Below are positions 1-6,153 of a DNA stretch of 24,058 nucleotides, one piece after another (position 1 is the stretch's first letter; each line of letters opens with the position of its first letter). Position numbers and translations under genes: made by a program. Under the pieces are notes generated by a model, which did no database searches, had not been told where the DNA came from, and saw only the letters and a program-made list of their open reading frames with translations. Location: contig CAYZQE010000032.1 of the NCBI GenBank assembly GCA_964480635.1, positions 1-24,058 on the forward strand, given 5' to 3'. This DNA comes from CAYZQE01 sp964480635. GTDB lineage: Bacteria; Pseudomonadota; Gammaproteobacteria; GCA-001735895.

Positions 1-26
1 TAACAATTAATTTAAAATTTCAATTG

Positions 27-235
27 TCCCCTCTGTCCGGTTACCTGAGAGATAGGGCGTTTTGTATAATTACTAAATAAACGCCTTCACCTTCGGTGGA
101 TGCCATAGCTATTCTTAGATAAAAATTTAGCCATCATCGCTCTCCAGAGACAAACAGTAAAACACAGTCCTTTTGCCTGAGCGTTTCCGGGCGGTTGCGC
201 CTTCGGCGGTTAGTTGAAACTAACTCTCTCCTGCA
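27..235 (-). ncRNA. Tandem glycine riboswitch (two aptamers)
   Basis: Read on the minus strand, two glycine-aptamer units follow one another. The first (about 235-155) runs GGAGAGAG, ACCGCCGAAGGCGCAA, CGCTCAGGCAAAAGGACTG. The second (about 147-27) runs CTCTGGAGAGC, CCACCGAAGGTGAAGGCG, CTCTCAGGTAACCGGACAGAG. These are the conserved cores of the bacterial glycine riboswitch, in which tandem aptamers bind glycine and usually switch on glycine cleavage (gcvT operon) or glycine export genes. The controlled gene would begin left of base 1, so its identity cannot be seen. No expression platform can be judged because the window ends about 26 bases downstream. The aptamer assignment is strong; the regulated gene is unknown. 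Confidence 0.93.
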
Positions 236-257
236 TTCACTATTGTTTGCACGCGCG

Positions 258-285
258 ACTATACGCTTGTTTAAACAATTTTCAA
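258..285 (-). promoter_or_regulatory. Sigma-70-type promoter of the glycine riboswitch transcript
   Basis: On the minus strand, TTGAAA (complement of 280-285) lies 16 bases from TATAGT (complement of 258-263). Transcription would start near 251, about 16 bases before the first aptamer. A perfect 12-bp palindrome TTGTTTAAACAA (267-278) fills most of the spacer and could be an operator. The spacing and position fit the riboswitch well. The palindrome's role is only an inference. Confidence 0.6.
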
Positions 286-289
286 AACT

Positions 290-631
290 TTATTCACGCG
301 CATCACTATCTTGCACTAAAACCCATGGTTTAACCACGCAAGACCAAACAATGGCATCAGCCTCAATCCATGCTAGTGCTTGCTTATCACTAACGGCCTC
401 TATTTGTTCTGCGTCAATCCATGGTTTAAGTGTCGTGGCATCATCTTCTGAAAAACAGTATGCGACTTCAATTAAATCGAGTTTTTTATCAACAAACAAC
501 ACATGACCAGCGGCGAAAAATGTTTGCAGCTGCTTCCATTCAATACGCGCTGTTTCGCCCATAATTTTGGCGCGCGCAATGTCTTCATTGCTGACGGTCT
601 CATTATTTTCTGTTGTTTCTTGTTTTGGCAT
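290..631 (-). CDS. DUF2288 family protein
   Basis: A 113-residue soluble acidic protein with no signal peptide or membrane segment. The pattern is that of the DUF2288 family: a GETARIEWKQLQTFFAAG stretch near residues 26-43, a VDKKLDLIEVA stretch near 47-57, and a closing WSCVVKPWVLVQ near residues 95-106. The length is normal for the family. Members are conserved in gammaproteobacteria and have no assigned function. It is the last gene of a minus-strand run (hpt-like, mipA-like, DUF2288), with 44 bases after mipA, and it stops just upstream of the promoter for the glycine riboswitch. No role in glycine metabolism can be inferred from this position alone. Confidence 0.8.
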   Translation of the reverse strand: MPKQETTENNETVSNEDIARAKIMGETARIEWKQLQTFFAAGHVLFVDKKLDLIEVAYCFSEDDATTLKPWIDAEQIEAVSDKQALAWIEADAIVWSCVVKPWVLVQDSDARE

Positions 632-675
632 AATATGTTTAGTGCTTATTCACTATTAAAACAGGCTTTAAAGCC

Positions 676-1653
676 CTATGGATTAGATGCAAAGATATAA
701 CTTATAGCAAAGGTGACTAACCAATAGTCATCTTGATCAACTAAGGGGCTATCATTAAACTCTGCACCCGATAAATTATGATAGCGTAAATACAGCCCAA
801 ACCAAATATCATCCACACGTTTAGTCAATGACATATTTAAGCGATAACCCGCATAACCCCCTTCGGCATCATAAAAACCTCTATCTGCTGTCACCTCATT
901 TTGCAAAACCGAATAGTAATATTGATGGATTTTTTTAGCACCATAGACAGGCCCTAATGATATTTCCAAATCTAATGGTGCCGTCGTTTTATTTAATAAA
1001 AAACGCATGGCAACGCGCGGGGTAAATCGCCACCCCTGTGATTCAAACCCGCCATCAATACTAAAGGCATAAACTAGCGGCAGTTCTATTTTCCAATTCA
1101 CACGGCCTGCTGGCTCTAACTGATAACTCAGCATAGGCCCAAACTGTAAAACGGGATCAAGATCATCCATACCCTGTCTTATTTCAACATCCGAACTATC
1201 AACGGGTAATCCTAAATCAAAATTAAAGCTCAAACTAAAGGGCGTTTGTTCAAACCACTTCATTTTTAAGCTGCCTTCACTTAAATCAAACCAGTCTGTT
1301 TTTAATTTAATAAAAGGTACAAGCGTCGTTAGTGATATTTGTTCACTCGATCCAATATAGGCATTCGTGGTTAAGTGCCCCACACCCATTCCAAGTTCCC
1401 ACTGTGCAGCGGCATGAACTTCACTCATCAGCCCGATTAGCAACCAGCTGATTAACACAGTCTGCTTAAGGAAGCTCTGATTAAGGAGCCTCTGATTAAG
1501 TCGATTAGAATTAAGCGCAGAAAAAAGTGTCGCTATTTTCTTTGAAGTGAGCAGTAATAGCGAGTTATTGCTGCGATCTTCGGAGAAAATATCGACGCTT
1601 TTAGCAAGCTTAAAATAATTGGACTTGGTCAGAGGCTCCTTAACAAGTTTCAT
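676..1653 (-). CDS. MipA/OmpV family outer-membrane protein with an insertion-derived N-terminal extension
   Basis: A 325-residue protein. Residues about 84-325 resemble MipA/OmpV outer-membrane beta-barrels (MltA-interacting scaffolds or porin-like proteins). They start with WELGMGVG, contain alternating amphipathic strands, and end with aromatic YIF then ASNP. A hydrophobic signal-peptide core lies unusually far in, at residues about 64-77, followed by a likely cleavage after EVHA near residue 81. The first ~60 residues are encoded by a near-palindromic repeat (1481-1643) and include the odd repeats RLNQ and RLLNQ. The frame starts at an ATG that overlaps the hpt stop (TAATG) with AAAGG upstream, so it may be translationally coupled. 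No better start lies close to the signal peptide: a GTG at residue 66 would leave no basic n-region. Export with a 60-residue extension is uncertain; the gene may be impaired. Family call fairly sure, function inferred. Confidence 0.7.
   Translation of the reverse strand: MKLVKEPLTKSNYFKLAKSVDIFSEDRSNNSLLLLTSKKIATLFSALNSNRLNQRLLNQSFLKQTVLISWLLIGLMSEVHAAAQWELGMGVGHLTTNAYIGSSEQISLTTLVPFIKLKTDWFDLSEGSLKMKWFEQTPFSLSFNFDLGLPVDSSDVEIRQGMDDLDPVLQFGPMLSYQLEPAGRVNWKIELPLVYAFSIDGGFESQGWRFTPRVAMRFLLNKTTAPLDLEISLGPVYGAKKIHQYYYSVLQNEVTADRGFYDAEGGYAGYRLNMSLTKRVDDIWFGLYLRYHNLSGAEFNDSPLVDQDDYWLVTFAISYIFASNP
1466..1480 (+). repeat. Imperfect solo copy of the MITE end sequence
   Basis: TTAAGGAAGCTCTGA directly abuts the element at 1481 and matches its 15-bp end at 13 of 15 positions. 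TTAA flanks the 11-base core on both sides. It encodes the FLNQS/FLKQ-like repeat in MipA and may be a remnant of an earlier insertion or excision. Confidence 0.6.
1481..1643. mobile_element. Near-palindromic MITE-like element inside the 5' end of mipA
   Basis: The ends are perfect 15-bp inverted repeats, TTAAGGAGCCTCTGA at 1481-1495 and its complement at 1629-1643. The similarity continues inward over almost the whole length: the AAAAGTGTCGCTATTTTCT arm near 1523-1541 matches the complement of 1582-1599 with few mismatches. The centre (about 1551-1570) folds as GCAGTAATA against TTATTGCTGC. TTAA lies at both outer ends, which fits a 4-bp target duplication. An adjacent imperfect copy of the end sequence occupies 1466-1480. 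No transposase is encoded. A non-autonomous element mobilised in trans is the best reading. TTAA also matches the YTAR target pattern known for some IS5-group elements, but that link is an inference. Confidence 0.7.
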
Positions 1654-2216
1654 TACAAAGCGCCTTTAATGATGGCGTAAATCTCGGGTCTATTTTTCTT
1701 AATTTCTTCTTCGGTTAAGCCTTCTAATGAAAATGGAAATTTAATCCATTGCGTGGTGGTATGAACATAATAATCTGGCGCATACTTTGTTTCGTTCTTT
1801 GCTGGTTTATACCAAGGCACTGCAACACGAATATCTTTTGGCATGTTGTTCCGACACCTAAGCTTGATATCCTTCATTAAGGCAGCAATAGTGCGCCCCG
1901 TATCAAACACATCATCAACTATTAATAAGGAATCATCGCGGTTCATGTTTTTTACCAAATAACTTAAACCGTGTATTTTGACGACTCTAGATTGGTTTTC
2001 TATACCGCTATAAGATGATGTGCGAATTGAAATGTGGTCGGATTGCACACCAGAGTAATGATCTAGAAACTCTTGCACGGCAATGCCTATCGGCGTACCG
2101 CCGCGCCACAACGCGATAATAATGGTAGGTCGAAAGCCGCTATTAAGCACCATTTGTGCGAGCTTTAACGCATCATTATGCAAGTCTTCAGAACTTAGAT
2201 ATATTTTTTCAGCCAT
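1653..2216 (-). CDS. hpt: Hypoxanthine/guanine-type purine phosphoribosyltransferase
   Basis: A 187-residue type I phosphoribosyltransferase, which would transfer ribose-5-phosphate from PRPP to a purine base (hypoxanthine, guanine or xanthine) in cytoplasmic salvage. The PRPP-binding loop LLIVDDVFDTGRT is complete at residues 97-109, with the two acidic residues at 101-102. ALWRGG at 35-40 is the usual pyrophosphate-loop region. VPWYKP and the WIKFPF stretch near the C-terminus resemble this branch of the family. It diverges from a paralogue on the plus strand across about 68 bases with overlapping promoters. Its stop codon overlaps the mipA start. Base specificity cannot be read from the sequence, so the symbol is tentative. 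Confidence 0.75.
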   Translation of the reverse strand: MAEKIYLSSEDLHNDALKLAQMVLNSGFRPTIIIALWRGGTPIGIAVQEFLDHYSGVQSDHISIRTSSYSGIENQSRVVKIHGLSYLVKNMNRDDSLLIVDDVFDTGRTIAALMKDIKLRCRNNMPKDIRVAVPWYKPAKNETKYAPDYYVHTTTQWIKFPFSLEGLTEEEIKKNRPEIYAIIKGAL

Positions 2217-2245
2217 ACAAAATAGTTGGTTGTAACGTTAAATGA

Positions 2246-2276
2246 ATTATATACTCAAAGCTCTTATATATGTCAT
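2246..2276. promoter_or_regulatory. Overlapping divergent promoters of the two phosphoribosyltransferase genes
   Basis: Minus strand: TATAAT (complement of 2246-2251) with an ATGACA-like -35 (complement of 2271-2276, spacing 19). Plus strand: TATACT at 2250-2255 with a weak TTGGTT about 18 bases upstream (2226-2231). The -10 elements overlap, so the two genes probably compete for polymerase. This rests on motif inspection only. Confidence 0.45.
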
Positions 2277-2284
2277 GCCTTTTC

Positions 2285-2860
2285 ATGGATAAAATTTTTA
2301 TTACCTCCGAAGAACTTTTGCTCGACTCATATCGTTTATCAATGCAAATTTTTAATAGCGATTTTCGCCCTGATTTTATCGTGGGTTTATGGCGAGGTGG
2401 CAGCCCTGTCGGTATAGCCGTACAAGACTGCCTTGATTATCTCGGCGTTAAAACAGACCACATTTCAATCCGCACCTCGTATCGTGGCCTTAAACACTAT
2501 GACCACATGATTAACAATGCTCACGACATTCGCATTCACGGCTCACAGTATTTAATTGAAAAAATGAACGCTAATAATCGACTCTTGATTATTGATGATG
2601 TGTTTAGCTCTGGCTCTAGCATTCAAGCTGTTATTCAGCATTTACAAAGTAAAATGCGTCGTAACATGCCTAACGAAGTGCGCATTGCAACTACATGGTA
2701 TAAACCCGCACAAAACAAATCGGCACGCAAACCCGATTTTTACGTTAACGAAACCGACCAATGGTTAGTGTTACCTTATGAACTAAATGGACTAACTGAG
2801 GACGAAATAGCACAACATAAACCTTTCGTTACAGAATTAGCAGATGGATTAAATTTATAA
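2285..2860 (+). CDS. Second purine-type phosphoribosyltransferase (hpt paralogue)
   Basis: A 191-residue protein clearly paralogous to the divergent hpt-like gene: the starts align (MDKIFITSEEL with MAEKIYLSSEDL), GLWRGGSPVGIAVQD matches ALWRGGTPIGIAVQE, and the C-termini share LNGLTEDEI and LEGLTEEEI. The PRPP loop is LLIIDDVFSSGSS (residues 100-112). The acidic pair is kept but DTGRT is replaced by SSGSS, which is still compatible with PRPP binding. An insertion HYDHMINNAHD near residue 71 is absent from the paralogue. The start at 2285 is chosen by this alignment; an ATG at 2270 would add five residues. Neither has a clear ribosome-binding site. The stop overlaps the next start (TAATG). 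It may salvage a different base from its sister; this is inference. Confidence 0.72.
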   Translation: MDKIFITSEELLLDSYRLSMQIFNSDFRPDFIVGLWRGGSPVGIAVQDCLDYLGVKTDHISIRTSYRGLKHYDHMINNAHDIRIHGSQYLIEKMNANNRLLIIDDVFSSGSSIQAVIQHLQSKMRRNMPNEVRIATTWYKPAQNKSARKPDFYVNETDQWLVLPYELNGLTEDEIAQHKPFVTELADGLNL

Positions 2861-3390
2861 TGGGATTTTTTGATAAACTTTTTGGTGAAGACAAGCCTTC
2901 GCCATCTACTGAGACAAGTGAACATCAGCGTCAACTGATTACAGCAACTTTATTGATTGAGGTGAGTAAAGCTGATTTCAGTCAAGACAATGAGGAGCTA
3001 AACCGCATTAATGAGCTTTTAAAAGAACACTTTAAACTGACTCAAGTTGAAGTTAATAGCCTTATAGACCTAGCTCATCAACATTCTGACAAGATAACGT
3101 CATTACAACAAATGACAAGAGAGCTGAATGAAAGTCTATCGCAACAAGATAAGGTTAGAATTATAGAGCTTATGTGGCACGTGGTTTATGCCGATGGTGA
3201 AAAGGATTGTTATGAAGAGCACTTAATGCGCCAAATCTCCGATTTATTATACGTGTCACACGAACANNNNNNNNNNNNNNNNNNNNNNNNNNNNNNNNNN
3301 NNNNNNNNNNNNNNNNNNNNNNNNNNNNNNNNNNNNNNNNNNNNNNNNNNNNNNNNNNNNNNNNNNACTTATCCTTTAGGGCAAAGCTGA
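2860..3390 (+). CDS. TerB-like (tellurite resistance / COG4103-type) protein, interrupted by an assembly gap
   Basis: The readable part (residues 1-135) begins MGFFDKLFGE and continues with a helical, acidic TerB-type domain from about residue 24. TATLLIEVSKADFS and LMWHVVYADGEKD carry the paired acidic motifs of the TerB/DjlA-N domain (AD-x3 and ADG-x), often taken as metal-binding. The last readable residues LYVSHE are where such domains usually continue with a short C-terminal helix. The rest is lost in the 100-N gap. The last seven residues after the gap are in frame only if the gap length is a multiple of three relative to the placeholder, so 3390 is not a reliable end. It overlaps the phosphoribosyltransferase stop codon, indicating translational coupling. 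Confidence 0.6.
   Translation: MGFFDKLFGEDKPSPSTETSEHQRQLITATLLIEVSKADFSQDNEELNRINELLKEHFKLTQVEVNSLIDLAHQHSDKITSLQQMTRELNESLSQQDKVRIIELMWHVVYADGEKDCYEEHLMRQISDLLYVSHEXXXXXXXXXXXXXXXXXXXXXXXXXXXXXXXXXXTYPLGQS
3267..3366. other. Assembly gap (100 N)
   Basis: Exactly 100 N, the customary placeholder for a scaffold gap of unknown size. Anything may be missing here, including the end of the TerB-like gene and complete genes. The next 71 bases (3367-3437) hold no recognisable gene. Confidence 0.97.
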
Positions 3391-3437
3391 ATTAATGTGA
3401 CTGTAAGGCACATTCAATGAACAGATGGTTAAATCTA

Positions 3438-3866
3438 TTAGTCCGTATAAAACTGATGTTTTAACTTAATATCAATCGTTCTGTTTTCTGCTGTCGTGAC
3501 TTTTATTTTGAAGGTCATTCTTTCTAAATGAGACACGGAAAAATCACTGATATAATAAACTGCATTTTTCTCAGTTACTTTACGCATATCTAAGTGTCGT
3601 AATTGGCCGACTAAATTAACGATATAAACCTCAACCTTTGCTTCAACACCTTCGTAATTATCGCCTTGTTTTAATACCGAAATATTTAAAAACCCACGGT
3701 TTTTAGAGCGTTTAATGTCATAGTTTTTTGCAACATGAGCCGGTAAAAACTCGGTAGGGAGCGCATTATAATGCACAATATAATTGCCGATTTTCTGAGA
3801 TGATTCAGCTAAAGCATGTCCACTCATTAGCAATAGAGCCAACAAACTACTGATTAAAATTTTCAT
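3438..3866 (-). CDS. DUF4426 family periplasmic protein
   Basis: A 142-residue protein with a clear signal peptide, MKILISSLLALLLMSGHALA, cleaved after residue 20. The mature part is rich in beta-strand. IGNYIVHYNALPTEFLPAHVAKNYDIKRSKN near its start is the typical DUF4426 opening. Family members sit near proC/yggT in other gammaproteobacteria and have no known function. The start at 3866 is preferred because it places the signal peptide at the N-terminus. A frame-compatible ATG at 3896 would prepend ten residues encoded by a copy of the TTAAGGxGCCTxTGA repeat. It is the distal gene of the run yggS-proC-yggT-DUF4426. Confidence 0.8.
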   Translation of the reverse strand: MKILISSLLALLLMSGHALAESSQKIGNYIVHYNALPTEFLPAHVAKNYDIKRSKNRGFLNISVLKQGDNYEGVEAKVEVYIVNLVGQLRHLDMRKVTEKNAVYYISDFSVSHLERMTFKIKVTTAENRTIDIKLKHQFYTD

Positions 3867-3873
3867 ATCTATT

Positions 3874-3888
3874 TTAAGGGGCCTTTGA
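3874..3888 (+). repeat. Diverged solo copy of the MITE end sequence
   Basis: TTAAGGGGCCTTTGA matches the end of the element in mipA at 13 of 15 bases and is likewise followed by TTAAG. It lies between yggT and the DUF4426 start, in the leader of the DUF4426 gene on the minus strand. The partner end and the internal sequence are absent, so it may be a footprint. Confidence 0.5.
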
Positions 3889-3898
3889 TTAAGCATGA

Positions 3899-4507
3899 TT
3901 AAACCATTGTGGCGAGATGAATAATGGGCGGAACGAGCAACATTTTTATAATCATTATTGCCAAAGAAGCCACTAAAGGTGATAAATCTAAGCCACCTAA
4001 ATCAGGCATAATTTTTTTAATGGGGCTTGTCACTGGGTTAGCAATGGTTTGAATAAGCTGCGTGACGGGGCTATAAGCACCTGGGCTAACCCAGCTTAAA
4101 ACCACCAAAATAATAATCGAAAACAAAAACACGCTGAGGGTTAATGACAATAACTCAGCCAACGCAATAATCAATAACCCTAAAATACTCACACTAGCGA
4201 TAGGAGCGCCGACACCGGCAATTTCAATAACAGGCACGCCCAATGATTTTAAAACTAACAATTTAATCATGATTAATGAAATCGCCAATACAAAGGCTGA
4301 GGTGTCTTGCCCTGCGACACTAGGAATAAATCGACGTAAAAACTTTAATGGTGGCGACGTGACTTTAACAATAAATTTTGATACTGGATTGTAAAAATCC
4401 GCACGAAAGGCTTGAAACAAAAATCGCAACAACACCAACATCACATATAAATCAAAAACAGTGTTTATGATTAACATCAGTGGATTTATTAAATACCCAG
4501 AACCCAT
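3899..4507 (-). CDS. yggT: YggT family integral membrane protein
   Basis: A 202-residue hydrophobic protein with two YGGT repeats (about residues 1-95 and 100-198). Each has a transmembrane helix, a loop and a second helix. The marker motifs are VLLRFLFQAFRADFYNPVSKF in the first repeat and LSWVSPGAYSPVTQLI with PVTSPIKKIMPDLGGLDLSP in the second. Such proteins sit in the inner membrane and have been linked to osmotic or ion stress and, in some bacteria, to division or photosystem assembly; the mechanism is unclear. It lies 25 bases downstream of proC, the usual gammaproteobacterial neighbour, so it is probably cotranscribed. Confidence 0.92.
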   Translation of the reverse strand: MGSGYLINPLMLIINTVFDLYVMLVLLRFLFQAFRADFYNPVSKFIVKVTSPPLKFLRRFIPSVAGQDTSAFVLAISLIMIKLLVLKSLGVPVIEIAGVGAPIASVSILGLLIIALAELLSLTLSVFLFSIIILVVLSWVSPGAYSPVTQLIQTIANPVTSPIKKIMPDLGGLDLSPLVASLAIMIIKMLLVPPIIHLATMV

Positions 4508-4532
4508 TTACTTTACCTTTTTACTTTATTAT

Positions 4533-5348
4533 TTAATGTTGATTCGACAGTTCATCTGCCATTTGCTGTGATCGTTTAAATGCCGCATCAACAGCTTGTG
4601 CCACAATACCTTTTAAATCATTGTTTTCAAATGATAATAAAGCTTGTTCAGTTGTGCCGCCCTTAGAAGTAACGTTTTTTCTGAGCTTTTCAATGTCATT
4701 ATTCACCAGAGCCATATTAGCCGCACCTAAAGCAGTTTGTGCCGCCAATTGTTTTGCAACATCTGGCTCTAAACCTAACGCTACGCCAGCATTAACTAAT
4801 GATTCGATAAACAAAAAGAAATAAGCAGGGCCACTGCCTGATATAGCCGTCACGATATCAATGTCACTTTCTTTTTCTACCCAAACCGATAGGCCAACAG
4901 CTTCTAAAACATGCTGTGCTTGCTGTTTTTGTGTGTCGTTCACCGCATCATTAGCATATAAACCCGTTGCACCACACTGCAATAAAGAGGGTGTATTGGG
5001 CATACAGCGAACAAGTGCTTGGTTGCCACCTAACCAACGATTAATGTCAACACCGCGAATACCCGCAGCAATGCTAATAAATAAAGGTTTATGATTTAAC
5101 AATGACTGAATTTGCTCACAAACAATTTGTAATACTTGCGGTTTAACGGCCAAGACAACAAGATCAGAAGCATTCAGTGCTTGAGATAGCTTGGTCGTTG
5201 TTTTAACTGAAAACTTATCGTTTAATGACGTTAAAGTTTGCTCATTAATATCGTAAACGCAAACCTCCTTTGCTTTAAATTGCTCAGGTACTAAACCACC
5301 AATCAAACTAGCCGCCATATTGCCGCCGCCAATAAATGTTATGCTCAA
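4533..5348 (-). CDS. proC: Pyrroline-5-carboxylate reductase
   Basis: A 271-residue cytoplasmic enzyme catalysing the last step of proline synthesis: NAD(P)H-dependent reduction of 1-pyrroline-5-carboxylate to L-proline. The N-terminal Rossmann motif GGGNMA is at residues 7-12. The conserved MPNTP is at 116-120. The substrate-binding and dimer signature GSGPAYFF is at 171-178, followed by the C-terminal helical dimerisation domain ending near KRSQQMADEL. The length is normal. The start codon is TTG at 5348 and is supported by GAGGA about eight bases upstream; no ATG or GTG lies in a better place. It follows yggS by 42 bases and precedes yggT. Confidence 0.95.
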   Translation of the reverse strand: MSITFIGGGNMAASLIGGLVPEQFKAKEVCVYDINEQTLTSLNDKFSVKTTTKLSQALNASDLVVLAVKPQVLQIVCEQIQSLLNHKPLFISIAAGIRGVDINRWLGGNQALVRCMPNTPSLLQCGATGLYANDAVNDTQKQQAQHVLEAVGLSVWVEKESDIDIVTAISGSGPAYFFLFIESLVNAGVALGLEPDVAKQLAAQTALGAANMALVNNDIEKLRKNVTSKGGTTEQALLSFENNDLKGIVAQAVDAAFKRSQQMADELSNQH

Positions 5349-5390
5349 TTCACTATCCTCATCTAACTCAATTTATGTTCAAACGCCTTT

Positions 5391-6080
5391 TTACGCGTCT
5401 CTTTGCCCAAAAATACCGGTTCCAATGCGAACCATCGTAGCACCTTCTGCGATAGCTGCTTCTAAATCACCACTCATGCCAATAGACAAGGTATCAACAC
5501 TATCAGCTAAACTCTGTAACTCTAAAAATAATCGCTGCACTCTTTTAAAAGCATCTCGTTGTTCATTGATATTATCACTAGGCTTTGGAATTGCCATAAG
5601 ACCACGCAGCTTTAAGCGAGGCGATGTTATCACTTGTTGTGCCGCTGCCATGAGTTCTTGTGTCAAAAATCCAGATTTTGAGGCTTCATTGTCAATATTT
5701 ACCTGTAAACACACATTCAAAAGACTCGCTTTTTCATCCCTTTGCTCATTTAATCGTTTTACTATTTTCAAACGATCAACACTGTGTACCCAATTAAAGT
5801 GTAATGCGATATCCTTAGTTTTATTAGATTGTATAGGCCCAATAAAATGCCATTCAATGTCATTTAAATGGCTAAGTTTTTTTATTTTTTCAACTGCCTC
5901 TTGCACATAGCTTTCACCAAAAACCCTTTGTTTATTGAGATAAGCTTGCTCTATTAACTCAACTGGCTTTTTTTTACTCACCGCCATCAATTGCACCGAA
6001 TTATTTTGGCGATGATATTTTTTCTCGAACACGCTTATTTGAGATCGAATATTTTTCAGATTTTCTTCTGTGATATACAT
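5391..6080 (-). CDS. yggS: YggS/PROSC family PLP homeostasis protein
   Basis: A 229-residue fold-type III PLP-binding protein without known catalytic activity, which buffers pyridoxal 5'-phosphate and affects amino- and keto-acid balance. The PLP lysine is in LMAVSKKKP (Lys36). WHFIGPIQSNK near residue 76 and the phosphate-binding C-terminal segment with GMSGDLEAAI and VRIGTGIFG (about 201-226) are family signatures. It is the first gene of the minus-strand run leading to proC and yggT, and it diverges from pilT with 73 bases between. This pilT/yggS/proC/yggT layout is common in gammaproteobacteria. Confidence 0.95.
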   Translation of the reverse strand: MYITEENLKNIRSQISVFEKKYHRQNNSVQLMAVSKKKPVELIEQAYLNKQRVFGESYVQEAVEKIKKLSHLNDIEWHFIGPIQSNKTKDIALHFNWVHSVDRLKIVKRLNEQRDEKASLLNVCLQVNIDNEASKSGFLTQELMAAAQQVITSPRLKLRGLMAIPKPSDNINEQRDAFKRVQRLFLELQSLADSVDTLSIGMSGDLEAAIAEGATMVRIGTGIFGQRDA

Positions 6081-6153
6081 ACACTTTTGCTATAGTCTAT
6101 TAAATAAAAAAAATAACTAACAAGAAAAATAAACTAGATCACAAAGGAATACT

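Noticed and set aside
195..506. Plus-strand open frame of 103 codons at the left end
   Set aside because: It runs antisense through the glycine riboswitch and the DUF2288 gene; its composition is unlike a real protein.
2260..2284. Upstream ATG at 2270 as the start of the second phosphoribosyltransferase
   Set aside because: Alignment with the divergent paralogue favours the ATG at 2285; the extra five residues MSCLF are not matched.
3267..3366. Run of N as low-complexity sequence
   Set aside because: It is an assembly placeholder and holds no biological information.
4621..5094. Plus-strand frames opposite proC
   Set aside because: Antisense shadows of proC with no ribosome-binding site or family resemblance. 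The same applies to frames opposite yggS, pilT, pilU, acnB, argB and coaBC.
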